Below are positions 20,294 through 31,895 of a DNA stretch of 64,000 nt, piece after piece. Positions within the stretch are counted from its first letter, which is position 1. Every line of letters starts with the position of its first letter. The stretch is from positions 1 to 64,000 of the forward strand of contig MU657206.1 in the NCBI GenBank assembly GCA_026770575.1, read 5' to 3'. Below the pieces are notes generated by a model. It saw only the letters and a program-made list of their open reading frames with translations, made no database searches and was not told the origin of the DNA. Origin of the DNA: Pelagophyceae sp. CCMP2097. Its lineage: Eukaryota > Sar > Pelagophyceae. The position numbers and the translations under genes are program-made.

Positions 20294-22431
20294 CTAACCA
20301 CCTCGCCGGTTGCGGCGGCGGTCGTCCTTGCCCGCGTCTGCGGTGGCCTTGGATTGCCGCGGCGGCGGCGGCGGCGCGTCGGCGTCCGCGGCGTGGACCT
20401 CGTAGTGCGCCGACGCGCCTTCGAACCCGGCGCGCTTCAAACCCTTTGCGTCGTCGGCGAGCGACGCGTCGTCGGCGAGCGCCGCCGCGAGCCAGTGCTC
20501 GCGCGTCCGCTCGAAGAACGCCCGCAACGCTTCCCCGGAGCGCGGCAGCGGCCCTGCCGGCGCCGCAGGCGCGCGCCGAGACTCGTCCTTCGTCTCGTCC
20601 TTCGACTCGTCCTCCTCGTCGCCAGCTTTGGTCTCGTCTTCGTCGTCGTCGTCGTCGCCGCCCCGGGTTTCGTCGTCATCGTCGTCGTCGTCTTCCTCTT
20701 CGTCGTCGTCGCCTTCGTCGTCGTCGTCGCCCTCGAGGCCCTCTTCCTCGGGCGTCGCTTCGGTCCATGTCTGCGTGTGCATCGTGCCGCGCTCGAGGCA
20801 GACCCATTTCTTCTTCCTCGGGTCAAATGACCTACGGATACGGTCCAATACGATGGGAGCGCAATACAGGAGCGGCGTGCGACTGACCAGGAGTCGTCGA
20901 GGACGACCTCGCGGTCGCCCGTCTCGAGGACGCCGCCGAGGAGGTGGAAGGCCTTGTCCCGGAACGTGAGCATGCCCCCAATGCGCGGCGGCGGCAGCAG
21001 CGGTCCCTCGGCGGGCGCGGCGAGGAGCGCGGCCGCGACGCGCGCCTCGTCCCACGCCGCCTGGGCGAGCGACGCGGCCGTCGCGTCGTCGTCGTCGTCG
21101 TCGTCGTCTTCCTCCTCCTCCTCGTCGCCGGGGGGCGCGTCGGCGTCCTTGGCGCGGCGGCGGCGGCGTTTTGGTTCGTCGTCGGCGTCGGCGCGCGGCC
21201 GCACGGCGCTCCAGCGCTTGGTCGCAAAGTCGAACTGGTACAAGTCGTCGAAAAAAACAGACGTCGTCTGCAGTCCTTCGCCGTCGACGTCGTGGACGCC
21301 GCCGAAGACGTAGACGCGGTCGCCGCGCGCGCAGCTCGAGGCGCCGACGCGCGGCGTCGGCGCGCGGCCTTTTGCGTTGCACCGCTCCCAGACGGCCAGC
21401 GCCTTTGGTGAAGGAGCCGCTTTCCCGCCCGCCACGAGGCTGCCGAGCTGGAGGAGCCAGGCGTCGGTGTGCTCGCGGCCCTTGGCCTTGATCATGTTTT
21501 CGCATTTGGCTTCCGAGTACCCGCCCCACACGATAGCCGAATCGCCGCAGACTTGCAAAACGCACCCGGACCGCGGCGGCGGCTTTACCACACCAACAGC
21601 GGTTGAAAAGGAAATCTCGGTCCACGTGTCGTTGGCGGGGGCGTAGATCCAGACGTCGTTGAACCACCGCGGCTCGCGGTCCGCGGGCTTGAAGAACCCG
21701 CCAAAGAGTAAAAGCTGCCCGCGCCAGGCGACGATTCGGTGGCCCGACCGCGCCGAGGGTCCGCGGCCCTCGCGCGCGAGTTGCTCCCAGAGATTCGTCT
21801 TTGGGTCGAAGCGCCACAAGTCGCGGTAGTGGTAGTACTGGGCGAGCGTGGCGAATTCGCCTCCAAAGACGTACAAAAGGTCGCGCCCCCCCGACGCCAG
21901 CGCCACCGCCTGGTGCGAGCACCGCGGCGATGGCGCCGACGGCGACTCGATCTTCGCCCCTACAGCAAAACGTCGGCCTCTCCGCGCAGACGGTCCGGCA
22001 GCGCTCACATTCGTCCTTGTCGACGCGCCAGCGGTAGAGGTCCTTGTAGACTGTGTTGATAGCGCCGTCGTAGCGCTCGCCGCCGAAGAGGTAGAGTTCG
22101 CTGCCGACGGCCGTTAAAGAGGCGTTGCAGCGCGGCGTGATTTCCGCCTTGGCGCAGGGCGTCACAGTCACCTCCGTGCGAGCCACGTCGCCTACGTCGC
22201 ACGGTCCGTCGTCGAGACGATCCGTCGTCGAGACGGTCCGTCCGGAAGCACTCGAGGCGGCCGCGCGGGGGACGCACGCTTGGAGGCTTCCAGGAGGAGG
22301 GCTTCGATGTCCGGCTCGTCGCCCAGCGCCTTGGTCGCATGCTTCTTCGCCACTTTATCCTGCTTCGCAGCCTTGCGCGCCGCCTGCGCCACCGCCTTCT
22401 CCGCGTCCTTCTTCTTCGCCTTCTTCACCAT
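20294..22431 (-). CDS. KLHDC4: kelch-repeat protein, KLHDC4-like
   Basis: Lys/Ala-rich start MVKKAKKKDAEKAVAQAARK, as in KLHDC4 proteins, then PDIEALLLEASKR. Kelch blades follow (LYLFGGERYDG; DLLYVFGGEFA with HYRDLWRFDPKTNLWEQL; LLLFGGFFKPADREPRWFNDVWIY; SAIVWGGYSEA; RVYVFGGVHDVDGEG). An acidic-basic insert (RRRRRAKDADAPPGDEEEEE) and a last blade (FHLLGGVLETGDREVVLDDSW) precede a spliced Asp/Glu-rich tail. The order and acidic tail match KLHDC4. Its cellular role is poorly defined, and a propeller scaffold is likely. Several short introns separate blades, one near 20835-20890. It converges with the dipeptidase gene, leaving about 180 bp that contain a short degenerate CTCGATTCACCACAT repeat. 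Confidence 0.85.
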
Positions 22432-22860
22432 ATTGCGGCTGTCGAGAACTGGCGATACCCCGAATTTACCCCGACGCGAAGTGCAAGGCTGATGCCCCGG
22501 GGGCGGCACGTCGCGCCGCTTCTCGACGGACGGCCTCTCGACTCATGCTACGACGAGGCATGCTACGATACGGTTCAACCTCGAGGCTTCGGGCTTGGTC
22601 GGTTACGCCGTCCGCGCCGACGTCGGCTTAAGCGTGGCCCTCGGCGAGCGCATTGAGCCGGGGGCGAGGCGTGTGACGCCAGCCAGTTTTGCACAGACGA
22701 TCCGTCAAGGCGCTCGCGCGCCGCCGTCGACGCTGCGCGCCGCGGGCGGGCGCCGGGAGGCCGCCGCATTCGCGCAGGGATCGCATCACGTGCGCGCCGC
22801 GCCGGTGGCGTTCGCTGCGCCGGGCGCCGGGCGGTCGAACGGACGGGTCGGAGTCGACGA

Positions 22861-23929
22861 TCACGTCGGTCCATACGCCGCTGCGAAAAGAAACGCCTCG
22901 AGGCATTCGGCCTCTTCCGCGGCTATGGCGTGCCCCTGTGCCGCGGCGCGCTTGTAAAAGCAGCGCCTCGTGGACGTCCTGCGGCACACCCTCGCCCGTT
23001 CCATAACACGAGCCGAGGTTGAAGAGCGCGCCCGCGTCGCCCTGCGCCGCGGCGAGGCGGTACCACTTGACGGCCTCGTCGTCCGACTTCGCCACGCCCC
23101 AGCCGCGGTCGTACATGTAGCCGAGGTTGGATTGGGCGGCAGGATATCCTTGCTCGGCTGCAAGTCGATACCAACGCACGGCGGTCTTGTAGTCGATCTT
23201 GACGCCGTCCCCACGCTCATAGCACAATCCCAGGTGCGCCTGAGCGGGTGCATGTCCTTGCGCAGCGGAAAGCTTATACAACTCGACCGCCCGCTTCAAG
23301 TTGTTCTTGAGACCATGGCTGCCAGAACTGTATGCGCTGCCGAGCAGCTCCTGCGCCTCGGCGTGCCCCTTGTCCACGTGCGTCTGCAGCCGGCGCACCA
23401 ACTCGGCGTCCGACTTGGAGGCTGGCGCTCGGCAGAGCGGGCAGCGTTTGTCGTATTGGTACTTGCCGGAGCATGCCGTGCAAATGCTCTTGCAGCAGCA
23501 CTCGTAGAATGTTTGTCTATCACTTTCGACTGGAAGCACGTCAAAGCAGATGGCGCAAATGCCGCGCCAGTCCAGCACGTCGTCGCTCGGCGCGCTGGCC
23601 TCTGCCTTCTTTGCCGCCCGAACAGCCGATAAGCGCGCCTTGGAGCCATCCGCCGGCGAAACGTCCTCGACGATGGCCGGCTCCTTGATCTTCAGCTTTG
23701 CTGGCATGAGCTCGTCGAGGAGCCGGTCTGAGAACTCGGCGGCGAGCTGGCTGCACTGCGCTTTTTGCCCACTCTTCCAGTCGACGAGCTGGCACGCCTT
23801 GCCGCAGTAGTGGCGCGACTTAAACTTTGTGCAGCGCTTGCCGTTCGGCGCGTCGCAGACACAACACGGCTTCGAGGTGGCCGCTGGCGGCGGCTCGTCC
23901 ATCGTGGGCGACCCTCTGCAGCTCGGCAT
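22861..23929 (-). CDS. MYND-RING-Sel1 repeat protein, copy 1 (3' frameshift)
   Basis: The N-terminus is a MYND-like zinc finger (CCVCDAPNGKRCTKFKSRHY...C) and is followed by a RING-like cluster (CAICFDVL...CCCKSICTAC...RCPLC). At least four Sel1/TPR-like repeats follow (AEAQELLGSAYSSG, APAQAHLGLCYERGDG, PAAQSNLGYMYDRGWG, GALFNLGSCYGTGEG). These suggest a protein-interaction adaptor, possibly an E3 ligase. Near 22957-22962 the frame breaks. The open frame continues as out-of-register sequence to 22628, whereas the expected repeat end, YKRAAAQGHAIAAEEAECLE, is encoded one frame over and stops at 22861. The middle is nearly identical in DNA to the paralogue at 41980-43032. Confidence 0.75.
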
Positions 23930-24102
23930 ACAGCTCAGCTGACTCGCGCGTCCTCAGACGGTCCTGCGCTCAGGCGAGCACTTCGCACGGTGCGGTACGG
24001 CCCCTGGGATTAGACGGCGGGATGGTCAAGCGGCGAGCGGATTTTCAAAGTTGTGCAACGAATCGATCGCGTCGTGCGACGCGCCCAGCAGCGGCGGCGG
24101 GC

Positions 24103-26081
24103 CTACGCACGGACGCATCCACCGAATAGACCTTCCCGTTGGTATCCGTGCCGCCTCGTACCTGGGGGCGGCGGTGGCTTCGGCGACCCGCTCAGCACGC
24201 TGCCAATCAAAGGCGGCTTCGGCGGCGGCGGCGGCGGCGGCTTGGCCCGCGCGACGGCCGACGGCGGCCGGTCGTCGCGGGTCGGCGGCCGCGGCGGCGT
24301 CGGCGGTGCGTCGCGACTCGAGGCGTGGTCGTCGACGGCGGGCATCATGGCTCCGGGGGCCGCGCAAGGTGGCGCCGCGCAGGGCGGCGCCGCGCGCTTG
24401 GGCGAGTGCGGCGCGCGGCCGAGTATAGGTTTGAACGTGCAGCCTTCGAGCTCTGCGGCGTCGCGCAGCCGCGCGGATTCGGCACGCTTGCAATTTCGCT
24501 GCAGGAGCCACGCCTCGGCGCGCGCGCCGACGTCGCCCACGTCGCCGTTGCCCGCGCGCGGCTTGGCGAGAGCGGGCGAAAACGTGCAGCCCTCGAGGTC
24601 GGCAAGGACTTGGTGGAGCGCCGTCGCTTTTTTTCGATCGCGCGCCTGCTGCGCGTCGCGGAACAGCGCCTCGTGCCTTGCTGCTTTGCCCGCAGCGTCG
24701 GGACCCTTGGACCGCGCCGCCGCGTTCGCCGCCGCCGTCCACAGCAGCGCCGCGGCCGCCTCGAGCTCGCGGTGCCGGCACGCGCTCTGCGCGGCGGCCG
24801 CGTCGAGGCGGTCGCGGGCCGAGACGCTCATTTTGGAAGCGAGCTGCTGCGACCGCCGCGTGACAAACTCGGTGCGCGCCAGCGCGTCCGCGGCGGCCTA
24901 AAGACGACGCATGCCTTCACGTGCGTCACAAGAGACTCTAAGAAAGACGCGGCAAGCATCACCTGCGCCTGGTCGGCGCGGGCTTGGGCCGCCTCGCGAC
25001 GGCGCTCGGCGTCTGCGTAGAGTTCATGAGTCCGCCGCGTGGCGAGGTGCTCCGCTGCTGCGAGGTGCTCCACGGCCGCGTGCTTCGACGTTTCGGCGAC
25101 GTCGGCGCGTGCGGCGGCGCGCCTCGCCTGGGCGTCTGCGCCGTCGGTGGACGCGGCGCGCCGCACGCCGCGCTGCGTGGCGTCCATGTGCAGTCGCGAG
25201 CCGATTTCGCCCTGCCTCGCGAGCGCGTCTGCCTTTTTCGTGATGCGCGGCGTCGTGAGCTGCTTCTCGCGCGCCGCCTTCGCAGAGCGCCGCCGCTCCA
25301 GCGCGGCAGCGGCTTCTAAAGATTGCGCCACGAGGCGGTCGGACCATGTCTCCCTGTGTGAGCCGAGACGGTCGGACCACGTTTCTTTTTGACAGCGGCC
25401 CGCGAGCGCCAGCGACGCCTTTGGCACCGTGGGCTGGAACGTCGACTCGCGCACGCCGTCGCGCGCCTCCTCGAGCTTCAAGCGCTCGCGCGTGCGCGCA
25501 CCGTCGTCGGCCGTGCGCCGCGCAAGGTCCTCGGTGTAGAGCCGCGCCACCGTGAGCTCCGCCCTCGACCGCGACGCCGAGCCGTGCCTGGCAGCCGGCC
25601 GATCACACCCCGTCGATCGCGCCGATAAAGACCCGCTCCGAGTCACGCGGGCGCGGCCGGACGGAAAGGACGACGGCTCGTACCTCGCCTGCGCGCGCTG
25701 CACCGACTCCTCTTCCGCGGCCTCGTCGGCCCGCTGCTGCGCGCGCTGCACCTTGTCGCGCTGGGCCTTGTCCTCGACGCCCTGCTCGTAGAGGCGGCCC
25801 CAGGGCCCGCGCTCGACGGCCGCCGACCGCGGGCCAAAGTCGGTCGCCACCATCGCGCGGGACCCGGACCCTCGGCGCCGATCTAGAGCCGTGGGACACG
25901 GCAGCGGCGCATATGCGGCGTCCAACGGAGCGGCGGCCACCAGTGCCGTGGGAGGCGGCTCGCGAGGCCTGAAAGCCGGCTTGGGCGAGGGTCGCGTCGT
26001 CGGATCGCACGACGGCGCCGTGCTGGGCTCGAGCTGCGGCGGTTTAGGGAGACCGCGTCCACAGCCAACGCTGCAACCCAA
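24103..26081 (-). CDS. coiled-coil protein with TFxP motifs, putative flagellar/basal-body
   Basis: Two large exons join at CAG|GTGATG (about 24966) to a TAG acceptor (about 24900), linking ADQAQ to AAADALARTEF. The protein is Arg/Ala/Glu-rich and largely helical (DKAQRDKVQRAQQRADEAAE, ERRRSAKAAREKQLTTPRIT). It repeats a short motif of the type (G)CTFxPxxxK/R: STFQPTVPK, GCTFSPALAK and GCTFKPILGR. Such motifs spaced along charged coiled coils are common in protist cytoskeletal and axonemal proteins. A duplicated KETWSDRL / RETWSDRL unit lies near 25320-25380. The C-terminus is proline-rich (AKPPPPPPPKPPLIGS). The function is inferred only. The start could be 26081 or the internal ATG near 25854. 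Confidence 0.6.
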
Positions 26082-26905
26082 CTGCCAGTGTGAGGTATCG
26101 CTACATTATTGCCCCTTCTGAAAACGCGAAGGTTAAGGAGGATTTGATTCACTACTTTACGGGCCTATTTTGCCGTCTCCGCTCGAAGAACTTGTTTCTC
26201 AACTTGAACTTGAAGGTAGCAGGGGAGTAGAAGGCGGCGCCGCGCGCGGTTTCTTTCACGCCCTCTCCCCGCGCGGGATAGGGTGCTGGGACCCTGCGAA
26301 CCCGCCCGCGACCGTCGAACTGCGGCTCTGACGGCAAACGAGCGCGAACCGCGGCGCCGCGCTCTTTTGTGCAAAACTAGATGGCGCCCGACGGGCCAAC
26401 GGCGGGCGATCCCATGGGACTTTTTAGATGCATCGCTAGAGGAGGCCGAGGCGCGTGGGCCCACCGCTTCAAACGGTCGCCGGGGGGGACCGCGGGGCGC
26501 GGGGTTCACGATTAGCCATATACGGCTAATCGTGTTTCCTTAACCGCTTCGTGTTTTGAGAAGGGGCCATTCCCAGGGGCTAAAGAGAACGCGCTGCTCG
26601 AGCGCTCTGCAGATCTGCGGCCCCGGGCCGGTTCCACTCGGTGTTTCAGGCGAAGGATCACGATCGAATTCTCGAAGCCCACCGCGACGATGCGACACAG
26701 AGCGACTGTGCACTGAGGCATCGTGGAAGAGCGGCGACTGGTTTTCATCTTTTGGAAATGGAAGCAGCGGCCACTGTCGTTCGGACCCTCCTTGAAGAGG
26801 CGACTCGGCGAGAACGCCGTCGCCATCGGCCTCTGCGCCAGTGCGGTGATGTGATAGAGGTATATAATTAGTGGCTCCGCGGCCGCGGTCCGCATTGCCT
26901 CTCGG
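26082..26905. other. intergenic, no convincing gene
   Basis: Reading frames here (for example 26512-26895 minus and 26283-26543 plus) show no family features. A near-perfect palindrome, CGATTAGCCATATACGGCTA followed by ATCG, sits at about 26509-26533. Confidence 0.5.
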
Positions 26906-27930
26906 TCAGTGGATGATCGCCCAGAGGAGGAATGAGACGCAGCAGCCGACGGTCGTGCCGAGGATGACGTTATTCCGCGTCTTCTTGTTCTGCAGCTTTA
27001 CGATTATCTCGTCGACGCTCGGCATGCTCGAGATGATGCCGCCTGCGCCGAGCGTGAGCGACGCGGCGCGGGCGCGGCGCGGGGGCGGCGACGGCGGCGA
27101 TGGGCACGAGGGCGGCAGCGGCGCCACGGACCGATTGAGAGGTGCGAGCCTTCGAGCGTCGCGCGCTGCGCCGCCAGCATCTGGCGCGCCTCGACGCCCT
27201 GCGCGATGGTGTCGGCGACGCCCCGAAGCGCGCCTCCGATGGACTTGCGCTCGCGGAGCAAAGGCTCCATGTGCTCGCTGTCGCCGCCCTCTTTGGACCG
27301 CTTCGCGCCGCCGAGGAGCGCGTCGCGGTCGCGGTCGCGCTGCAGGCGGCTCGAAACGCGCTTGTACTCGGAGTCAAAGTCGAAGAGCACCTCCCTGTAG
27401 CGCTGGAGCACGGCTGTGGTCGCCGCCGTTCCCGAACGCTCCACGTGGCCCTAGCCGCACGCGTGCGCCGCCGCCGCGTCGGACACGCCGGCGACGATCC
27501 CACACGCCGGCGACGATCCCGGGGTCGCGGCGGTCATAAGCGCACCGCCATTTGCTCCTTGCACTCGCGAAACTCGCTCAGCGAGGACCTGCGGCGCGGC
27601 GAGCGTGCGGCGAGCGTCAGCGGCGAAGCAAAGCAGGGCTCGCGGGAAACTTTGTCCCCGGGGCACGCGCGCGCCCGCCCGGCGGCGTCCCACGTCCCGT
27701 TCCTCTCAGCGTTTCTGCCGGCGCTGGCGTCGTGCTCGATCTGCGTCGTCAGCCGCTGCGCATCGCCGTGCGGCGAGTTCGTCGAACCTATCGGGCCCCG
27801 TCGCGGGGCGGTCCTTTCGCACGTGCCGACGCGGCGGCGCGCTGCTGGCGAGCTTGGAGAGCTCTGGGAGCGCGACCTCGAGCGTCGACTCGAGCTCGCG
27901 CGCCCTTCTTCGGAGTGAGTCCCAATCCAT
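26906..27930 (-). CDS. GOSR1: Golgi SNARE GOSR1/GS28 (Gos1)
   Basis: The start MDWDSLRRRARELESTLEVA matches the conserved N-terminal helix of GS28 proteins (WEDLRKQARQLE type). The central exon (about 27005-27470) has TTAVLQRYREVLFDFDSEYK and the SNARE-motif start ERKSIGGALRGVADTIAQGV. The last exon (to 26906) reads GGIISSMPSVDEIIVKLQNK and the tail anchor NVILGTTVGCCVSFLLWAII. This is a Qb-SNARE that pairs with syntaxin-5 in intra-Golgi and ER-Golgi fusion. Its membrane anchor is C-terminal, as in the family. The exon boundaries at 27480-27700 are uncertain. The next gene upstream encodes its partner. Confidence 0.82.
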
Positions 27931-28231
27931 GATACCCAGCCCGGACTCCATGAACATGCCCAGCGGCGAAAGCGAAATCGCGCCGGCGGCCGCGGCCGGG
28001 AGCGCGCGCGAGAGCACGCGAGGAGACGCCTTTTCGAGAATATTGTAACAACGATCGAATTAGAGAGTTGAACGGACCTTGCAAGAAGATTCTTATCGAG
28101 GGTGGGTTCTCGGTGCGCTTCCTCGTGGGCCTCGCACCTGGTGCTCCTCTTCGGCACATAGAGCCGACGAGTCACCGGAACGCCCCTGCAGCCAGGAGCC
28201 CACTCGGTCCAGAACACAAGTCTTTATGCCG

Positions 28232-29877
28232 TTAGAACGCGATGAAGAGAACGATGAGTACGATCATCACGCCGAAGATCTGTGCCGGGGCGCGTCACGC
28301 GTCGTTTGGCAAACCAATAGGAAACGCACCTTTATCATGATGGATCGGTTCCCTTTAAGGATCTTCTGCGCCTTTGTGATCTCCGCCTGCGGCGTCGGCA
28401 TTCGCGCGCGGCGCGGCGGTCGCGAGGCGGCGGTCGCGCGTGCGTCGACATTCCAAGGGCCGCGAGCCCGGTTCGTCGGGGACGCGGCGGACGCGCATGA
28501 CCGGCCTCGACTTCGAAGACGGCCCCCTCGACGTCGTCGTCCAGCCGCTCCACGACCTCTGCCTGCTGCGCCACGAGGGAGGAGAACCGCGAGAAGAGCT
28601 CGCCTACAAAGCCGCGTTTGGTCGCGCCGACGGGCGCCCGAGGCGCGAGTTCCGGGCGGGCGGCGGAGCGCAAGGGTGGCGCACCGAGCTTGCCGATCTC
28701 CTTTTCGATGCCGTGCGCCGAGTCGAGCCGTCGCCGCGACGTCTCCTCGAGCATCGTCTGCTGCTGCTGCTGCTGCTGCTGCATGCGCAGCCGCGGGTTG
28801 CCGGCCCCTTCGTCGTCCTCGAACGTTTGCTTCTTCCGCGCGCGGAGCCTGCGGGCAAAATCGACCCGCGGCCGCACTCGGCCGCGCGCCTCGCAGACGC
28901 ACCCCTCCTGCGGCGGCGCGAACGTCGAGATCATGGGCGCTCGGCTGCTGCCGAACGAGACAGGCGTCGGTCTAGCCCTCGCCGGATCCGCGGCCGCGTC
29001 GACGGGCGGCGGCGCGGCGGGCCTCTCCGCGGCGTTGGGCCGCGTGCGGTGCAGGTCGGGCGGCGGCGGCGGCGGCGCCTTTGACGGCGCGAAAAGCGGC
29101 GTGTCGAGCTGCAGGTTTACGGAGATGGCGGGCCCCGAGTGCGCGAAGCGGCCGCGGCGCTTCTGCTGCTGCTGCAGCAGCTTGCCGCGCGCGACGGCGC
29201 AGGCCTGCACCTGCTTGGTCATGTCGCCGAGGCGCGCCCGCAGCGTCGCCGCCTAAGCGCCACGAGTTCGGTTTCGGCCATGCGATGCGCGCAATCAACG
29301 CACGATGCGGCGGTTGTGCTCGCGGCGCTGGCCGCTGCGCGCGCCGCCGGCGTCCTCGAGCGCGGTGATTGCGGCCTCGGCCCACGTGCAGTCTTTCTCC
29401 ACGCATCTGCGCCCGATCGGCGTCGATGGGCAGACTCGGGCTCGGACGGGCCCGAGCGCTGCGTACGCACTCGATAGTTCGGTCGAAGCTCGAGGCGGCC
29501 GCGCTGCTCTTCGCGTCTTCCAAACCTCGCAGCCGATTCGTCAGCGTCGAGATCTCGCCGAACCGCGCGTCGATGGCCGTAATGCCCTCCGTATTCACCG
29601 CAGCGTCGAGCGCCGACGACGAGCCTGATACGCCGCAAGGTTCGGGCCGAGCAAAGCAAGAGGTTCGGGGCGAGCAAAGCAAGGCCCATGCGGCGACGCA
29701 AACGCACCGAGCTCGGCCAAGGGCGGAAGCGGTTCGGCGCCCTCCTTCTCGCGCTGCGCGTCGATGCGACGCCGCGCCAGCCGCGTCGCGCTCTCGAGTT
29801 CCGCCAGCCGCGAGACTCGCATCGTCTCCGTCGGCACGTGCCTCCGTGCAGCACCAGTTTCGGAGAAGGTTCTTCAT
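28232..29877 (-). CDS. STX5: syntaxin-5 / Sed5 Qa-SNARE
   Basis: The Qa-SNARE core is clear: LDSAHGIEKEIGKLG, spliced at 28692 or so to ELFSRFSSLVAQQAEVVERL, then DDDVEGAVFEVEAGH, spliced to AEITKAQKILKGNRSIMIKV. A final small exon (to 28232) encodes IFGVMIVLIVLFIAF as the tail anchor. N-terminal helices include AIDARFGEISTLTNRLRGLE and MTKQVQACAVARGKLLQQQQ followed by KRRGRF, comparable to the syntaxin-5 region before the SNARE motif. It forms the Golgi SNARE bundle with GOSR1, Bet1 and Ykt6. At least five exons are needed. The first ATG used here (29877) is tentative, and an ATG-proximal frame near 29837-29820 is an alternative. Confidence 0.8.
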
Positions 29878-30005
29878 CGGATCCGCGGAGCGGCCAAGAC
29901 GCCCGGACAGGGGTTGATCCGGGCAGGTCTACAAGGCTGATCCGTGGATGATGGCAACGCTCCACCCTGGGGGACTTCGAGGTCGGCTTCGTTGCACCCG
30001 AGGCC

Positions 30006-31586
30006 TTAGGCTATAGGGACCGCCGCCGCCGCGACAGCGAGGGGGTGGAGGTACGTGGAGGCGGAAATGCCGGCGAGGACCACGGGCGCCACGTGCGCGT
30101 TGGACCGGAAGCGCGCCGCGAGGTTTGCCGGGTCGTCGAGGTCCGCCTGAGGTGCGCTGTCGAAAGGCGACCATCGTCAAAGGGCCCATCGGCCGAAGAG
30201 GCGCACCGTATAGAGCTGCCACCCGAGCTGGGCGCCGAAGCATCCCAGCGACGCGTAGAACGGCACCGCGTGCGCTTCGCCCAGATTGAGGCCGGCGTTG
30301 TGGCCGGCTGCGGCGATTCCCAACACCGCGGCCGCCGCACAGACCTGCAGACTCAACGGTTTCAAACGACCGCGTCCCGACGGTCGGGCGCACCGCGAGG
30401 ACGGGCTTGGTCTGGTCGGCGAGGGTTAGCGCCGACGAGTGGAGGCCGAGGTGTTTGTCGTCTTGCTTGTCCTGGTGGGCGTACAGCGTGTCGTAAAAGA
30501 ACGTCCACGCCACGCACCCGGCGTACAGCGGCGCGCAGACGGCCAAATCAGCCGAGCCCGTCGCCGCGCAGTAGCCTGCCATTGCGGTCGCGCGGGAGGC
30601 CCAGGGAGGAGGCGGCCAGACAGCCACCACGGACGAACGAAGGGCGCACCGAGCATCGCCCCCCAGTTGAAGGTGGCGCCCAGAACGAGCTGCGGGTACC
30701 GCGTGAACCGCTTCGCCAGCGGGTAGAGGCCGACGAGCGGCACGGACGCGCAGCCGAGCAGAATCGATGAATGGTTGAGCTGCGTCAGCACGGCGAGCCT
30801 GCAGTCGGCGGCGTGAAACGGCCCGCACGACGGCCATCTGTCGGCAAAGTACCCGGCGGTGAGCTGCGCGCCGAGGAACAGAGTGGCCTCGGGCCAGACG
30901 GTGAGCTCCTTCGCGGCGAGCGGCCGCTCCTTGGTGCGCTCGACGCGCGCGTCAAAGTCGCGGTCCCACATCTGCGCGCGCGCTTCAAGCGCGTCGCGTG
31001 ACAAAGGGCACGCACGTCGTTGATCGTGCACCCCGCGCCGCGCATGGCCTGAAAGCGTCCGAACGTCGTCTTCGAGCGCGCGGCGGCAGAGGGCTCACAA
31101 AGGCGCCGACGGTGAACAGCGCGAGGAGGTGCAAGTCGGGCGCGGCGCCTGCTTCCGTCGATGCCGCGGCGCGGCGGCGGAGAGCGGCGCACCGGCGGGC
31201 GCGGCGAGTGCTATTGACCACGCGCCGGGCCACAGCAGGAGCAGCGTCCCCTCGGGCCCTACGACCGCGGCGTCTCCGACGCCTCGTCGCCTCGCGGGGC
31301 GGGACGCGGCGGCGCCGCGCGGTCGGCGCGCGCCTACAAACCCGCGTCGACGCCCGCGGCGCGCCGCCGAGGCCGTTACCAGCGCTGCAAAGGCGGCGAG
31401 CTTGCTCCGCGGCACGCGGGGCGGCTCGGGCGCGGCGGACCCCGTCGAGTGCCGCCGCGGGCCCCAGGGCCCGAGCGCCGCCGCGCCGCGTCCAGCCGCG
31501 CCGGCCGCGCCGGCCCGGAGGCTCGCAGGACCGCGGCGGCGCGCCGTGCGCGCCGCGACGAGGCGCCCGCCCAGGCAGCGGTGCAT
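30006..31586 (-). CDS. COQ2: 4-hydroxybenzoate polyprenyltransferase (COQ2/UbiA)
   Basis: Integral membrane prenyltransferase of ubiquinone synthesis. Blocks in order: [31 protein letters not shown], the first Asp-rich motif [49 protein letters not shown], the second Asp-rich motif [29 protein letters not shown], and a hydrophobic C-terminus ending [11 protein letters not shown]. The two Asp-rich motifs bind the Mg-polyprenyl diphosphate. The N-terminal segment is Arg/Ala-rich without acidic residues ([19 protein letters not shown]), consistent with a mitochondrial presequence. Several short introns interrupt the gene. Confidence 0.88.
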
Positions 31587-31895
31587 CCTCGATGTTTCGA
31601 CGGTGCGCGCGCGTCCTCGCCTGGCCGGCCCCGCAAGCTTAAGCGCCCGGGTTCTATTGCGCGGACAATTCCAATTCGAGCGGACATCAAGAATGGAACA
31701 CGCTCCGATCGCGAAGAGGCCGCGCGTCCACGCCGGTGCTCGCCCGCCCTTTTTGAGGGAGAGCCCGTGAGAATTTTCGTAGGAAAGGCCGGATGGGGAA
31801 GTGCACGCCCAGCCTTTTCAAGGACCCGCAAGGAACGACCCGCTGTCGCTTCGGTCTACGAACAGAGGTTGCTGCGCACGGCTTATCGACCCTCA

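Noticed and set aside
26512..26895. 127-residue minus-strand gene
   Set aside because: No motif is present, and the frame is plausible only by length in an otherwise unremarkable intergenic region.
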